Source: Clostridium sp. CAG:594
GTDB lineage: Bacteria; Bacillota_I; Bacilli_A; RF39; UBA660
DNA length: 64,000 nucleotides
NCBI GenBank assembly: GCA_000434835.1
Contig: FR881490.1
Coordinates: forward strand, 91,096-155,095
Direction of reading: 5' to 3'
The number at the start of each line of letters is the position of its first letter. The first letter of the stretch is position 1. Positions 47,039 to 58,808 of the stretch are shown here, in pieces. The notes beneath the pieces are model-generated. The model was given only the letters and a program-made list of their open reading frames with translations, was not told the DNA's origin and made no database searches. Position numbers and translations under genes: made by a program.

Positions 47039-47452
47039 ATGCCTACAATAAACCAAATTCTTCGTCATGGAAGACAAAAGAAGACTCGTAAGCCAAAAGC
47101 ACCTGTTTTACTTGTTAGAACTAATACTCTAAAGAAGAAAAACATCTCTGCTTCATCACCACAAAAACGTGGAGTTTGTACTCGTGTTGGTACTATGACA
47201 CCAAAGAAGCCAAACTCAGCATTACGTAAGTATGCTCGTGTACGTTTAAGTAATGGTTACGAAGTAACTGCTTATATTCCTGGAGAAGGACACAACTTAC
47301 AAGAACACAGCGTAGTATTAATACGTGGTGGTCGTGTTAAGGACTTAATCGGTGTGCGTTATCACATCATAAGAGGTACATTAGATACTCAAGGTGTTGC
47401 TGATAGAAAACAAGCAAGATCTAAGTATGGTGCTAAAAGACCTAAAAAGTAA
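47039..47452 (+). CDS. rpsL: 30S ribosomal protein S12
   Basis: 137 residues starting [20 protein letters not shown]. The decoding-site segments [11 protein letters not shown] and [23 protein letters not shown] are intact, with Lys at the streptomycin-resistance positions, so no resistance change is visible. First gene of rpsL-rpsG-fusA. Strong AAGGAG upstream. Confidence 0.97.
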   Translation: MPTINQILRHGRQKKTRKPKAPVLLVRTNTLKKKNISASSPQKRGVCTRVGTMTPKKPNSALRKYARVRLSNGYEVTAYIPGEGHNLQEHSVVLIRGGRVKDLIGVRYHIIRGTLDTQGVADRKQARSKYGAKRPKK

Positions 47453-47459
47453 AAAATAA

Positions 47460-47957
<498 letters not shown>

Positions 47958-47971
47958 GAAAGGATTAGTAT

Positions 47972-50044
47972 ATGGCTCGTGAATATTCATTAGAAAAAAC
48001 TCGTAACATTGGTATTATGGCTCACGTTGATGCTGGTAAAACAACTGTTACCGAGCGTGTTTTATTCCATACCCACAAGATTCACAAAATTGGTGAAACT
48101 CACGATGGTGAATCACAAATGGACTGGATGGAACAAGAAAAAGAACGTGGTATTACCATTACTTCCGCTGCTACTACTGCATTCTGGAAGGGTAATCGTT
48201 TAAATATTATCGATACTCCAGGTCACGTAGACTTCACAATCGAAGTTACAAGATCACTTAGAGTATTAGATGGTGCCGTTACAGTACTTGATTCACAAAA
48301 TGGTGTTGAACCTCAAACTGAAAACGTTTGGCGTCAAGCAACTGAAATGGGTGTTCCAAGACTTGTTTTCTCAAACAAGATGGACAAAATGGGTGCAGAC
48401 TTTGCAGCTAGTGTTGAATCTATTAAAGCAAGATTAGGTGTTAAAGCAACTGCTATTCAATGGCCAATTGGTGCTGAATCAGAATTTGATGGCATAATTG
48501 ACTTAGTTACAATGAAAGCTTACCACTATGATGGTAAACCAGAAGAAAATCCTGAAGAAATCGAAATTCCAGCTGACTTAAAAGATATAGTAGAAGAAAA
48601 GAGAATTGCTATGATTGAAGATGCTGCTGAATTCGATGAAGAATTAATGGAAAAATACTTAGAGGGTGCTGAAATTTCTGTTGACTTAATTAAAAGAGCA
48701 ATCAGAAAAGGTGTTCTTGCAGTTAAGATGTTCCCAGTAATGTGCGGTACCGCACTTGGAAACATTGGTGTTAAGTTAATGCTTGATGCAGTTATAGATT
48801 ATTTACCTGCACCAACGGATATTCCTTCAATTAAGGGTCATGATGAAAATGATCACGAAGTATTAAGACATGCATCAGATAGTGAACCATTTTCAGCTTT
48901 AGCATTCAAGATTGCAACAGACCCATTTGTTGGTAGGTTATCATTCTTCCGTGTATATTCAGGTACACTAAAGAGTGGTTCATATGTTCTTAATGCAAAT
49001 AAAGGCGTTAAAGAAAGAATTGGACGTATCTTACAAATGCATGCTAATAACCGTACTGAAATACAAGAAGTATTTGCAGGTGATATAGCAGCAGCTGTAG
49101 GACTTAAAAATACTACAACAGGAGATACTTTATGTGACGAAAAACACGAAGTTATCTTAGAAAAAATGGTTATTCCTGAACCAGTTATCTCAATTGCTAT
49201 TGAGCCAAAGAGTAAGGGAGACCAAGAAAAAATGTCTACTGCACTTCAAAAGTTAGCAGAAGAAGATCCAACATTTAGAGCAGAAACTGATCAAGAATCT
49301 GGTCAAACTGTTATATCTGGTATGGGTGAACTTCACTTGGATGTATTAGTAGATAGAATGAAACGTGAGTTTGGTGTTGAAGCTAACATTGGTAAACCAC
49401 AAGTTGCTTATCGTGAAACTTTAACAGCTGCTGGTGATTGTGAAGGTAAATATATCAAACAATCAGGTGGACGTGGTCAATATGGACACGTTTGGGTTAA
49501 GTTTGAACCAAATAAAGATAAAGGATATGAATTCGTTGATGCTATCGTTGGTGGTGTTGTTCCTCGTGAATACATCCCAGTAGTAGACAAGGGATTACAA
49601 GAAGCTATGAAAACTGGTGTTTTAGCTGGATATCCTATGATAGATGTTAAAGCAACATTATTTGATGGTTCTTACCATGATGTTGACTCTAACGAAATGG
49701 CATTTAAGGTTGCTGCATCGTTAGCACTTAAAGAAGCTAAGAAAAACTGTAAACCAGTACTTCTAGAACCAATAATGAAAGTTGATATAGTAGTTCCAGA
49801 AGAATACTTAGGTAATGTAATGGGTGATGTTACATCTCGTCGTGGACGTCCAATGGGACAAGAAGCACAAGGTAACTCACTTAAGATCAATGCTTACGTA
49901 CCATTATCAGAAATGTTTGGTTACGCAACAAGCTTAAGATCTAATACTCAAGGACGTGGTACATTCATGATGCTATTTGATCACTATGAAGAAGTACCTA
50001 AGAGTATCTCAGAAGACATCATTAAGAAAAATGGTGCACAATAA
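47972..50044 (+). CDS. fusA: Elongation factor G
   Basis: 690 residues. G-domain motifs [17 protein letters not shown] and NKMDK, then domains II to V, with [10 protein letters not shown] in domain IV. EF-G drives ribosome translocation using GTP. AGGAAAGG-type site overlaps the spacer from rpsG. Confidence 0.97.
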   Translation: MAREYSLEKTRNIGIMAHVDAGKTTVTERVLFHTHKIHKIGETHDGESQMDWMEQEKERGITITSAATTAFWKGNRLNIIDTPGHVDFTIEVTRSLRVLDGAVTVLDSQNGVEPQTENVWRQATEMGVPRLVFSNKMDKMGADFAASVESIKARLGVKATAIQWPIGAESEFDGIIDLVTMKAYHYDGKPEENPEEIEIPADLKDIVEEKRIAMIEDAAEFDEELMEKYLEGAEISVDLIKRAIRKGVLAVKMFPVMCGTALGNIGVKLMLDAVIDYLPAPTDIPSIKGHDENDHEVLRHASDSEPFSALAFKIATDPFVGRLSFFRVYSGTLKSGSYVLNANKGVKERIGRILQMHANNRTEIQEVFAGDIAAAVGLKNTTTGDTLCDEKHEVILEKMVIPEPVISIAIEPKSKGDQEKMSTALQKLAEEDPTFRAETDQESGQTVISGMGELHLDVLVDRMKREFGVEANIGKPQVAYRETLTAAGDCEGKYIKQSGGRGQYGHVWVKFEPNKDKGYEFVDAIVGGVVPREYIPVVDKGLQEAMKTGVLAGYPMIDVKATLFDGSYHDVDSNEMAFKVAASLALKEAKKNCKPVLLEPIMKVDIVVPEEYLGNVMGDVTSRRGRPMGQEAQGNSLKINAYVPLSEMFGYATSLRSNTQGRGTFMMLFDHYEEVPKSISEDIIKKNGAQ

Positions 50045-50053
50045 TAAATAATC

Positions 50054-50084
50054 CTGAGGGAAAATACTTGATATTTTCCCTTAG
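50054..50084 (+). repeat. Hairpin between fusA and tuf enclosing the tuf -35
   Basis: About 14-bp inverted repeat: CTGAGGGAAAATA pairs with TATTTTCCCTTAG, leaving a 5-nt loop. No T-run follows, so it is not a standard terminator. The loop and 3' arm hold the -35 TTGATA of the tuf promoter. Confidence 0.6.
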
Positions 50085-50096
50085 ATTAGATAAAAT
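50068..50096 (+). promoter_or_regulatory. Promoter for tuf
   Basis: TTGATA (50068-50073), 17-bp spacer and TAAAAT (50091-50096), 35 bp before the tuf start. Confidence 0.75.
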
Positions 50097-50130
50097 AGAT
50101 ATGTAATTCATATAGGGAGGAAAAATAATT

Positions 50131-51315
50131 ATGGCAAAAGAAAAATTTGATCGTTCAAAACCACATGTTAACATTGGTACTATTGGACACGTTGACCATG
50201 GTAAAACTACTTTAACAGCTGCAATCACTAAAAGATTAGCTGAAAAGGGACAAGCTAAATTCGAAGACTATGCAGATATCGATAAAGCTCCTGAAGAAAG
50301 AGAACGTGGTATAACAATTAACACTGCACACGTTGAGTATGAAACTGACAAACGTCACTATGCTCACGTAGACTGCCCAGGACACGCTGACTATGTTAAA
50401 AACATGATCACTGGTGCTGCACAAATGGACGGAGCAATCTTAGTTCTAGCTGCAACTGATGGTCCTATGGCTCAAACTAAAGAACACATTTTACTTGCTC
50501 GTCAAGTTGGTGTTCCAAGAATCGTTGTATTCATGAACAAGTGTGATATGGTTGACGATCCAGAAATGCTAGACTTAGTAGAAATGGATGTTCGTGAACT
50601 ATTATCTAAATACGGATATGACGGAGATAACACTCCAGTAATCCGTGGTTCTGCTCTTAAAGCTCTTGAAGGAGATCCAGAGTGGGAAGCTAAGATTGAT
50701 GAATTAATGGACGCTGTTGATGAATGGATTCCAACTCCAGAAAGAGACAATACAAAACCATTCTTAATGTCAATCGAAGACGTATTTACTATCACTGGAC
50801 GTGGTACTGTTGTTACAGGACGTGTTGAACGTGGTGAATTAAAATTAAACGACGAAGTTGAAATCGTAGGTTTAAAACCAACTCAAAAGACAGTTGTTAC
50901 TGGAATTGAAATGTTCCGTAAACAACTAGACTTTGCTGAAGCAGGAGATAACGCTGGTGTATTATTACGTGGTATTTCACGTGAACAAGTACAACGTGGT
51001 CAAGTTCTTGCTAAACCAGGAACAGTTACTCCACATACTAAATTTGAAGCTCAAGTTTACGTATTAAGTAAAGAAGAAGGCGGACGTCATACTCCATTCT
51101 TCTCAAACTACAGACCTCAATTCTACTTCAGAACTACTGATGTTACTGGTGTTGTTACATTACCAGAAGGAACTGAAATGGTTATGCCTGGTGACAACGT
51201 TAATATGTCAGTTGAATTAATTGCTCCAATCGCAATTGAAAACGGTACTAAGTTCTCTATCCGTGAAGGTGGACGTACTGTTGGTGCTGGTACAGTTACT
51301 AAGATTGATGCATAA
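50131..51315 (+). CDS. tuf: Elongation factor Tu
   Basis: 394 residues. GTPase motifs [21 protein letters not shown] and NKCDM, then domains II and III with the conserved [19 protein letters not shown]-Tu delivers aminoacyl-tRNA to the ribosome. Codon use is strongly optimised, with C-ending codons more frequent than in neighbours, as expected for the most abundant protein. GGGAGGA upstream. Confidence 0.98.
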   Translation: MAKEKFDRSKPHVNIGTIGHVDHGKTTLTAAITKRLAEKGQAKFEDYADIDKAPEERERGITINTAHVEYETDKRHYAHVDCPGHADYVKNMITGAAQMDGAILVLAATDGPMAQTKEHILLARQVGVPRIVVFMNKCDMVDDPEMLDLVEMDVRELLSKYGYDGDNTPVIRGSALKALEGDPEWEAKIDELMDAVDEWIPTPERDNTKPFLMSIEDVFTITGRGTVVTGRVERGELKLNDEVEIVGLKPTQKTVVTGIEMFRKQLDFAEAGDNAGVLLRGISREQVQRGQVLAKPGTVTPHTKFEAQVYVLSKEEGGRHTPFFSNYRPQFYFRTTDVTGVVTLPEGTEMVMPGDNVNMSVELIAPIAIENGTKFSIREGGRTVGAGTVTKIDA

Positions 51316-51329
51316 TTAAGGTTAAACTA

Positions 51330-51360
51330 AAAGACATTCATTAATGAGTGTCTTTTTTTT
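51330..51360 (+). terminator. Terminator of tuf
   Basis: AAAGACATTCA / TGAGTGTCTTT stem with one G-U pair, loop TTAA and a run of eight T. Confidence 0.9.
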
Positions 51361-51391
51361 GCACAAAAAAACAGAAGAATATATCTTCTGT

Positions 51392-52639
51392 CTATATTGG
51401 TGTATTAAGCCAATTAAGTATTGGGTTAAGTCTGCTTCCTGTATAATAAGCTTTTTTATTTATTACAAGGTCAAACTCTCCAACATATTCTACAATTTTG
51501 TTAGACATTTCAGTCATTAAAGTAGATTCATAATCCTTCTTAAATTCATTAGTTAGCCCGCCTAAATTAACAACTTTATATCCCATTTTAGCGTATTCTT
51601 GTATTAGTTGCCACTTAAGTAAGTATTCTGGATATTGATCTTTAAATGTTTCGTTAACGCCACTCGCAAAGAATGTTACAGTGCTTCCGTATTTAATTAC
51701 AGCAACTGCTGCGGTAACAAGACCACTAGGATACCTTTGAAATAAATTACTAGCTTCCAACATATTTTTCTTATATTTAGCAAGTTTTTCATCAGATTTT
51801 AATTTTTCATTTATGATGGCATCCTTGTTAGGATTGTTAAAATCTTGCATTTGCATATTTAAATCATTATTTTTTTGCTCTTCTTTTTCATACATTGTTT
51901 TACTAGAATTTACGTAAGAAATAGGTTCTAATTTATTAAAATATATTTCAAACATGTTTTGACCATAAAATTGATAATAATCTAAATAATAATCAAGTGG
52001 TGGTGTAGTTTTGTTTATTACACTATAAAGTAAGCTAATGTCATTCATTGAACCACGATAAACTCGGTTTCCTAATTTAGATGCTTCACTTATTTTTTCT
52101 CTAGCTTCTTTTGATATGGAATTATATAATGCTATTATGTTACTATCTAAAGTAGTTAGTGCATTCCACCTTGGTTTAGAAGCTTCCATACCATTATTAA
52201 ATCCCATATGAATGTAACCTAGTCCTTGTAGTTTTTGAACTAAACTTTGATTAGAATCTGAAAGTGTTTTTTCACTTCCATCTATGTTATGTTCCTTATA
52301 TACTACCATAGGATCTACTTTAACATAAGTAAAGTTTCTTTTAGATAAAAAGTCCTTTAATTTTTCGGTAAATTCTTTTACTAAATCATCATTATTCCAA
52401 TCTATTAAAAAACCTCTTGGAGCATATCCCATTTTTCTTTTTTCTTTTGAATCATTTTTAACAATAATTAAAGTTGCGGCCTTAATTTCACCATCATCAG
52501 CGGCGAGTCCTAAATAATAAGCATTATGTCCATGCTTAGTCATAAGCCTACCATAATTACTTGTTTGGTAATAGTTGTGATTAGGGTGAGAAATTGCAAA
52601 TTGATCAAATCTAGCTTCATCAAGTAATATAATTTGCAT
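51392..52639 (-). CDS. FemABX family peptidoglycan bridge aminoacyltransferase
   Basis: 415 residues; start ATG at 52639 (minus), because GGGAGGGA lies just before it and the longer ORF would include the promoter area. Two GNAT-like domains (FAISHPNHNYYQTSNYGRLM and ASGVNETFKDQYPEYLLKWQLIQEYAKMGYKVVNLGG) separated by a Lys/Glu helical arm (about residues 245-305) are typical of FemA/B/X and MurM proteins. They add amino acids from aminoacyl-tRNA to the stem peptide of lipid II. Length of the arm agrees with the coiled-coil type. Convergent with tuf and divergent from eno. Confidence 0.9.
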   Translation of the reverse strand: MQIILLDEARFDQFAISHPNHNYYQTSNYGRLMTKHGHNAYYLGLAADDGEIKAATLIIVKNDSKEKRKMGYAPRGFLIDWNNDDLVKEFTEKLKDFLSKRNFTYVKVDPMVVYKEHNIDGSEKTLSDSNQSLVQKLQGLGYIHMGFNNGMEASKPRWNALTTLDSNIIALYNSISKEAREKISEASKLGNRVYRGSMNDISLLYSVINKTTPPLDYYLDYYQFYGQNMFEIYFNKLEPISYVNSSKTMYEKEEQKNNDLNMQMQDFNNPNKDAIINEKLKSDEKLAKYKKNMLEASNLFQRYPSGLVTAAVAVIKYGSTVTFFASGVNETFKDQYPEYLLKWQLIQEYAKMGYKVVNLGGLTNEFKKDYESTLMTEMSNKIVEYVGEFDLVINKKAYYTGSRLNPILNWLNTPI

Positions 52640-52778
52640 ATTAATCCCTCCCTTTATTCTTAAGATATTATTATACCCTAAAATACTATATAAAGTCAAT
52701 TTACATATTTTGATAAAAATATTAATTTAATGATGCTATAGTGGTATAATAATCTTATAAGAAAGGTAGGCACAAAAT

Positions 52779-54008
52779 ATGAAAATAGCTAATGTAAAAG
52801 CAAGAGAAATACTTGATTCTAGAGGAAATCCTACTGTTGAAGTGGACGTTACTTTAGAAAATGGAATAAAACAAAGGGCATGCGTTCCATCTGGAGCATC
52901 AACTGGTGTGCGTGAAGCTCTTGAAATGCGTGATAATGATAAAACAAGATTTAACGGTAAGGGAGTATTAAACGCCGTTAAAAACGTAAATGAAAAAATA
53001 AGACCAGTAGTAGTTGGTATGGATGTTAAAGATCAATATAGCATTGATAATGCCATGCTAGAGTTAGATGGTACTAAAACAAAAAGTAATTTAGGAGCTA
53101 ACGCAATATTAGGCGTTTCTATGGCTTGTTTAAAGGCTGCTGCAAAAGAAAGTGGGATGCCTTTATATAAATATGTTGGAGATGGAAAAACTCTTCCTAT
53201 TCCAATGATGAACATATTAAATGGCGGTGCACACGCTGACAACAAATTAGACTTTCAAGAGTTCATGATAATACCACAACGAGATACTATTCATGAAAGA
53301 GTAAGAGTAGGTTCAGAAGTATTCCACGCTTTAAAAAGCGTATTAAACGAAAAGAAATTATCGACTGGAGTTGGTGATGAAGGTGGATTTGCTCCTGACT
53401 TAGATTCAAATACAGAAGGTTTTGAACTTATTATGGAAGCTATTAAAAAAGCTGGATATACGCCTGGTGTTGACGTAAAACTAGCAATAGATGTTGCAGC
53501 ATCAGAGTTTTATAGTGATGGTAAGTATAATTTGGAAGGAGAAGGAAGAAGTCTTTCTACTGACGAATTAATAGATTTCTATAAAGAGTTAGTAAGTAAG
53601 TATCCTATTGTTTCAATAGAAGATCCTGTAGATGAAAATGACTGGGAAGGTTTTGCTAAGATAACTAAAGAATTAGGAGATAAGATTCAGTTAGTTGGTG
53701 ATGATCTTTTCGTTACAAATAAAGAGTGTTTACAAAAAGGCATTGATATGAAAGCAGGAAATGCAATTCTTTTAAAGGTAAACCAAATAGGTACTATAAC
53801 GGAGACTTTAGAAACAATTAAATTAGCTAAAGAAAATGGTTATAAAACAATAATATCCCACAGAAGTGGTGAAACAGAAGATACGATAATAGCAGATTTA
53901 GCTGTAGGTCTTGATTTAGGTCAAATAAAAACAGGCTCTATGTCTAGAACTGATAGAATATGTAAATATAACCAGTTAATGAGAATTGAAGAAGAACTAG
54001 AAGGCTAG
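52779..54008 (+). CDS. eno: Enolase
   Basis: 409 residues, slightly shorter than the usual 430. Motifs: [34 protein letters not shown] (metal site start), [30 protein letters not shown] and [12 protein letters not shown]. It converts 2-phosphoglycerate to phosphoenolpyruvate in glycolysis. Extended -10 TGG-TATAAT (52742-52750) upstream. Stands apart from other glycolytic genes. Confidence 0.97.
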   Translation: MKIANVKAREILDSRGNPTVEVDVTLENGIKQRACVPSGASTGVREALEMRDNDKTRFNGKGVLNAVKNVNEKIRPVVVGMDVKDQYSIDNAMLELDGTKTKSNLGANAILGVSMACLKAAAKESGMPLYKYVGDGKTLPIPMMNILNGGAHADNKLDFQEFMIIPQRDTIHERVRVGSEVFHALKSVLNEKKLSTGVGDEGGFAPDLDSNTEGFELIMEAIKKAGYTPGVDVKLAIDVAASEFYSDGKYNLEGEGRSLSTDELIDFYKELVSKYPIVSIEDPVDENDWEGFAKITKELGDKIQLVGDDLFVTNKECLQKGIDMKAGNAILLKVNQIGTITETLETIKLAKENGYKTIISHRSGETEDTIIADLAVGLDLGQIKTGSMSRTDRICKYNQLMRIEEELEG

Positions 54009-54017
54009 TTCTTTTTT
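53993..54017 (+). terminator. Terminator of eno
   Basis: AGAACTAG / CTAGTTCT 8-bp perfect stem over the stop codon, followed by TTTTT. Confidence 0.9.
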
Positions 54018-54112
54018 ACATTATATTTACAAAAGAACATAATAGATATAGTAAAAATACTAATTTATGTATATAATATAGGTAGTAAATAATAGATGGA
54101 GGGGTGATTATT

Positions 54113-55183
54113 TTGAATATATCAAGAAGAAAATTAAGAAATATGATATTAGAAACAGTACAAAATTATAAGAATACATCAGATAAAATTCCAAAGGCTG
54201 ATATGCGTGAAATTTATGATGGAATAATATGTTGTTCGGAATATGCTTATGCAAGACATTTAATAAGAAACTGCAAAAAAAACATACCTGATTATTATTT
54301 AAATAATTTGAATTCATTTATATCAAAAGAATACTTAGATAAACTTTCAGACGAAACACACAGACTTCTTGCGGAAAGATCAAGACACTTTAGTGCACCA
54401 GTAGAAAATGCTTCTTCTGTGTCGATTAATGAGGATGATCAAAAAATGTTAGATGAGAGAGAAAAAATGTTTGAGGATCATAATGAAACTTTAACAAAAG
54501 AAGGTTTTTCTGATAAGAGTGATGATATTGCAACTGAAGTTAAAGACTTTAATACAACATTAAATGAATTTACTTCAACTTCAGCATCTATTTTAGACTA
54601 TGTTAATTTAAAAGATAGTGGTGATACATATCAAAAATATTTAGACATCTATAATACAATTTTAAAAGAACAAATGAAAGATATAGTAAATGGCAATAAA
54701 GAAAACTATTCTAAAAATGCTAGAAAGTTTATTAAACTAAAGATTGACGTTTTAAGTGATTATAAGATAACAAAAGCTGAAAAGCAAGCTCTTTTAGTAA
54801 TAATGAATGCTCAGGCACCATTGTTTTGGAATGACATGACTAAAGATGAACAAGATTATTTCTTAAAAGAAGATCAAGGTAAATATAATACATCAGCAGT
54901 TGATGAGTGGTTCAAAGCAAATGATATCGAAACAAGCACAGATTTTAATAAAACTGATGATGGAAATAAGTCTAAAAATGAATGTGTAGCTAGTGATAAA
55001 AAAGATGCTGAAAAACATATTGGGGTGACAGATGAAGATGAAACAACAAAAGATGAAATTAATAAATGTAGAAAAGTTGTATTTACACCTCAAAAAATAA
55101 AACCAACTTTTGAAATTAGAGAAGTTGTTCTACCAATAGAATACACGGATGATGCTATTAATAAAAAAACACAAAAAAAGTAG
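54113..55183 (+). CDS. Unknown protein related to the 41.8 kb membrane protein
   Basis: 356 residues with TTG start 54113 (GGAGGGG at 54098-54104, 8-nt spacing; the in-frame GTG at 54104 overlaps it). Residues 1-90 are basic and helical, with no clear membrane segment. Residues about 115-310 resemble the ectodomain of the 41825 product: EDHNETLTKEGF, YNTILKEQMKDIVNG, KAEKQALLVIMNA, ETSTDFNKTDDGNKSKN, TDEDETTKDE. Thus it looks like a soluble or differently anchored relative. It lacks the Thr-rich spacer and C-terminal helix. Function unknown. Confidence 0.65.
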   Translation: MNISRRKLRNMILETVQNYKNTSDKIPKADMREIYDGIICCSEYAYARHLIRNCKKNIPDYYLNNLNSFISKEYLDKLSDETHRLLAERSRHFSAPVENASSVSINEDDQKMLDEREKMFEDHNETLTKEGFSDKSDDIATEVKDFNTTLNEFTSTSASILDYVNLKDSGDTYQKYLDIYNTILKEQMKDIVNGNKENYSKNARKFIKLKIDVLSDYKITKAEKQALLVIMNAQAPLFWNDMTKDEQDYFLKEDQGKYNTSAVDEWFKANDIETSTDFNKTDDGNKSKNECVASDKKDAEKHIGVTDEDETTKDEINKCRKVVFTPQKIKPTFEIREVVLPIEYTDDAINKKTQKK

Positions 55184-55214
55184 ACCAATATAAAATGTAA
55201 CAAATAATTCCGGG

Positions 55215-55243
55215 TTGAAATACATATTATAATATGATAAAAT
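55215..55243 (+). promoter_or_regulatory. Promoter for secG
   Basis: TTGAAA (55215-55220), 17-bp spacer, TGA-TAAAAT (55235-55243), an extended -10. Confidence 0.75.
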
Positions 55244-55267
55244 AAGTAGTAGCTAGGAGGGATACAT

Positions 55268-55477
55268 ATGCTTACAGTGTTAATGATTGTATCTGTTTTA
55301 CTTATTATTATAGTATTACTTCAAAGTGAGAAGGCTGAGTCTGGTAATATAATTACTGGTGGTAATGCTGATTTATTTATGAACAGAAAAGAACGTGGTG
55401 GAGAGCTATTTATTACTAGGTTAACTTACATTTTAGGAATTATATTCTTTATTTTGTGTATAATTATAGACATATAG
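55268..55477 (+). CDS. secG: Preprotein translocase subunit SecG
   Basis: 69 residues with two membrane helices (about 2-18 and 47-66) and the conserved LLQSEKAESGNIITGGNADLF loop. SecG aids the SecYEG channel. It leads the secG-rnr-smpB-ssrA set as in B. subtilis, with its own terminator after it. AGGAGG upstream. Confidence 0.94.
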   Translation: MLTVLMIVSVLLIIIVLLQSEKAESGNIITGGNADLFMNRKERGGELFITRLTYILGIIFFILCIIIDI

Positions 55478-55480
55478 TTA

Positions 55481-55508
55481 AAAAAGGCTTTATTAATAGC
55501 CTTTTTTT
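55481..55508 (+). terminator. Terminator of secG
   Basis: AAAAAGGCT / AGCCTTTTT stem with seven T. Confidence 0.85.
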
Positions 55509-55543
55509 GTTTTATAATATATATAGAAAGATAGGTGAAACTT

Positions 55544-57685
55544 ATGAAAGATAGAATACTAAATATTTTAGAAGAGGAAGAAAGAGCATATACTGCAATT
55601 GAACTTAAAGATATACTAGGTTTAAATACTACTGAAGAAGTAGAAGAGATGTTAAAAGTGTTAAATGAATTAGAGAGCAATTTAACAATATATCATACAA
55701 ACAAAGATAAATATATGGCTTTTTGCTATAGTCATTTAAAAAAAGGTAAGATATCTGTTTCGGATAAAGGCTTTGGTTTTGTATTAATGGAAGGTGAAGA
55801 TGATATTCACGTTGATGCTAAACATTTAAATGGTGCTATAGATGGTGATATGGTAATTGTAGAAATTACTAATAAAAATACTGGTTCTAAAAAAGAGGGA
55901 CGAGTACTTAGAATAGCATCTAGAAATTATGGGCCAATAGTAGGGGAGTTTAAGTTTATAGATGATATGCCAACAATTATCCCAAATGATAAGAAGTTTA
56001 AACAAAAAATAGTTTTAACTAAGGAAAGTACAAAAGACTGTGTAGAAGGTCATATAGTAGTTGCAAACGTTGTTAAAGAACTTGATAGAAATACTGTTTT
56101 AGCAGAAATAACAACTATTATAGGTCACAAAAATGACGTTGGTGTTGATGTTGAGGCAATCGTATATAAACATATGTTTTCTCCTAAATTTCCTGATGAA
56201 GTTTTAGAAGAATTAAAAGATATACCAGATTCAGTAAGTGATGATGAAAAAAAAGGAAGACGAAATTTAACTGACGTTACAATATTTACAATAGATGGTG
56301 ATGATACAAAGGATATAGATGATGCTATTTCGATAAAAAAACTTGCTAATGGAAATTACGAATTAGGTGTTCATATAGCAGATGTTTCATATTATGTCAA
56401 ACCGGGTACTCATCTATATGATGAAGCATATGAAAGAGGTACTAGCGTTTATTTAGTAGATAGGGTAATACCTATGCTTCCTCATAAATTGTCTAATGGT
56501 ATTTGTTCACTTAATCCTGGAGTAGAACGTTTAGCGCAAAGTTGCGTAATGGAAATAGATAACAAGGGAAATGTTGTTTCTCATGAAATATTTGAAAGTG
56601 TTATTAAATCAAGAATTCAAATGACTTATAAAAAAGTTAATAAATGGTTAGATGAAGGTATTGTAGAAGATGGATATGCTCCTTTTACAAATGATTTATC
56701 ATTAATGAAAGAATTAGCAGACATTATAAGACACAATAGAGAAGCACGTGGTGCAATTGATTTTGATACTGACGAAGCTAAAATAATTTCAGATGATACC
56801 GGAAAGCCAGTAGATGTAGTTTTAAGAGAACGTGCATCTGGTGAAAAAATGATAGAAGACTTTATGATAGCGGCCAATGAAACGGTTGCATCACATATAT
56901 TCTATATGGATTTACCATTTATATACCGTGTTCACGGAACTCCAAAGGAAGAAAAAGTAAATGACTTTTTGGATTTCATAAGTTCTTTAGGGTATAAAAT
57001 AACAGGTAAGGTAAACATTAAGTATCCATCTTCAATAGAAAACGTATTAAGCCAGTTAAAAGATAAAAAAGAATATAAAATATTAGCATCACTTATGCTT
57101 CGTGCAATGCAAAAGGCCGTATATCAAACAGATAATATAGGTCACTTTGGACTTGCTAGTAAAATATATACTCACTTTACTTCACCAATTAGAAGATTCC
57201 CAGATACAACCGTGCATCGTCTTTTAAGAACTTATTTGTATAATAATGATGAATCTAAGAAAACGACTGATTACTTTAGAGAGTATTTACCACAACTTGC
57301 AGAACATTCATCATTAAAAGAAAGAGATGCAATAGAATGTGAAAGAGAAGTTGAAGATATGAAGATGGCTGAGTACATGATGGATCATATTGGAGAAGAA
57401 TTTACTGGTATGATAAGTGGTGTTACTTCATTTGGTATGTTTGTTGAACTACCTAATATGATAGAGGGTTTAGTTCATATAACTGATATTAAAGGAGACT
57501 ATTATAATTATGATGAAAGAACAATGTCTTTAGTAGGTCAAAAGACAAAAAGAAGATATAGAATTGGAGATACAGTAACGGTAATTTGTAAAAGTGCATC
57601 AAAAGAAGAAGCTTTTATAGATTTTGAAATAAAAAAGGAAGAAGTAAAAGATGAAGAGCAAGAGAAAGTTAAAAACGCAGGTTAA
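55544..57685 (+). CDS. rnr: Ribonuclease R
   Basis: 713 residues: N-terminal winged helix (LEEEERAYTAIELKDILGL), cold-shock domains (GKISVSDKGFGFVLME, DDIHVDAKHLNGAIDGD), the catalytic RNB domain (DGDDTKDIDDAISIKK, with metal-binding Asp residues) and a C-terminal S1 domain (FTGMISGVTSFGMFVELPNMIEGLVHI). It degrades structured RNA and works with tmRNA-SmpB on stalled messages, which fits its neighbours. ATG 55544 has AGGTGA upstream. Ends inside capA. Confidence 0.96.
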   Translation: MKDRILNILEEEERAYTAIELKDILGLNTTEEVEEMLKVLNELESNLTIYHTNKDKYMAFCYSHLKKGKISVSDKGFGFVLMEGEDDIHVDAKHLNGAIDGDMVIVEITNKNTGSKKEGRVLRIASRNYGPIVGEFKFIDDMPTIIPNDKKFKQKIVLTKESTKDCVEGHIVVANVVKELDRNTVLAEITTIIGHKNDVGVDVEAIVYKHMFSPKFPDEVLEELKDIPDSVSDDEKKGRRNLTDVTIFTIDGDDTKDIDDAISIKKLANGNYELGVHIADVSYYVKPGTHLYDEAYERGTSVYLVDRVIPMLPHKLSNGICSLNPGVERLAQSCVMEIDNKGNVVSHEIFESVIKSRIQMTYKKVNKWLDEGIVEDGYAPFTNDLSLMKELADIIRHNREARGAIDFDTDEAKIISDDTGKPVDVVLRERASGEKMIEDFMIAANETVASHIFYMDLPFIYRVHGTPKEEKVNDFLDFISSLGYKITGKVNIKYPSSIENVLSQLKDKKEYKILASLMLRAMQKAVYQTDNIGHFGLASKIYTHFTSPIRRFPDTTVHRLLRTYLYNNDESKKTTDYFREYLPQLAEHSSLKERDAIECEREVEDMKMAEYMMDHIGEEFTGMISGVTSFGMFVELPNMIEGLVHITDIKGDYYNYDERTMSLVGQKTKRRYRIGDTVTVICKSASKEEAFIDFEIKKEEVKDEEQEKVKNAG

Positions 57686-58808
57686 GTTTTTAATTCATAT
57701 AATTTTATTATCTATTATAATATTTTTAGGGCTTTTCATTTATGTAAAGTTAGATATGGATAACAAAAATGATAATAAAAAGCAAAAAGTAACAACAAAA
57801 AGTACTGAATCTAATAAAGAGTCAAATATGCTTTCCATGGTTATGGTAGGAGATTGCTTGATTCATAGATTCATATATAATGATGCTTCAAATGGTGATG
57901 GAACATATTCTTTTGATAGTATGTTTGATGAGGTTGCTCCTTTAATTAAAGGACATGATTTAGCCTTTTATAACCAAGAGAGTATAATAGGTGGTAAATC
58001 TTTGGGACTTTCAGCATATCCAAGATTTAATTCTCCTGAAGAAATAGGAGATACAATGGTTAACTTAGGCTTTAATTTAGTTAGTTTAGCTAATAATCAT
58101 ACCATGGATAAGGGAGAAATAGGAGTAATTAATTCGGTAAACTATTGGAAAACTAAGCCAGGAGTTTACTATTCTGGTCAAGCACTTTCTTCATCTGACA
58201 GACAAAGCAATATAAAGGTAGAAGAAAAAAATGGTATAAAGTACGCTTTTTTAGCTTATACATCAGTTACAAATGGTTTATTACCTCCTAGTGGTAAAGA
58301 ATACTTAACTAACATCTATTCTAAGGAAAAAGCCCAAAAAGATATTAATAAGATAAAGGATAAAGTAGATTTAATAATTGTATCAATGCACTGGGGAGAA
58401 GAATATGTAACAACTCCAAATAATTCTCAGAAGCAAATAGCAAAGGAATTATCTGATATGGGTGTAAATTTAGTAATAGGAAATCACGCTCATATGATAG
58501 AACCAGTAGAGAAAATAAACAATACCTTGGTATTTTATGCACTTGGTAATTTTATTGCAGCACAAGATACTAATGATAAACAAACGGGTGCTTTAGTAAC
58601 TTTAAATATAACCAAAGATAAAAATGGTAAGATAACCTTTAGTAACGTAAAAGCAAACCTTTTATATACTTATTTTAAAGGTAGCCATAACTTTAAGGTA
58701 TATCCTTATACAAAATTAAATAATAGTCTTTTAAATAATTATGAAACATACTATAATAAGTACAAAGGCGTTTTAACTAAGTATACCAACATAGTAGAGG
58801 TGGAATAA
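57651..58808 (+). CDS. CapA family metallophosphatase-like protein
   Basis: 385 residues; N-terminal membrane anchor (about 14-32) and an extracellular PGA_cap domain with [42 protein letters not shown] and GNHAHMIEP. The residues at Asp, Asn and His positions are consistent with a calcineurin-like metal site. CapA of Bacillus anthracis is needed for poly-gamma-glutamate capsule; relatives without capB/capC, as here, have unclear roles. It overlaps rnr by 35 nt and smpB by one base, so it is embedded in the trans-translation operon. Confidence 0.9.
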   Translation: MKSKRKLKTQVKFLIHIILLSIIIFLGLFIYVKLDMDNKNDNKKQKVTTKSTESNKESNMLSMVMVGDCLIHRFIYNDASNGDGTYSFDSMFDEVAPLIKGHDLAFYNQESIIGGKSLGLSAYPRFNSPEEIGDTMVNLGFNLVSLANNHTMDKGEIGVINSVNYWKTKPGVYYSGQALSSSDRQSNIKVEEKNGIKYAFLAYTSVTNGLLPPSGKEYLTNIYSKEKAQKDINKIKDKVDLIIVSMHWGEEYVTTPNNSQKQIAKELSDMGVNLVIGNHAHMIEPVEKINNTLVFYALGNFIAAQDTNDKQTGALVTLNITKDKNGKITFSNVKANLLYTYFKGSHNFKVYPYTKLNNSLLNNYETYYNKYKGVLTKYTNIVEVE

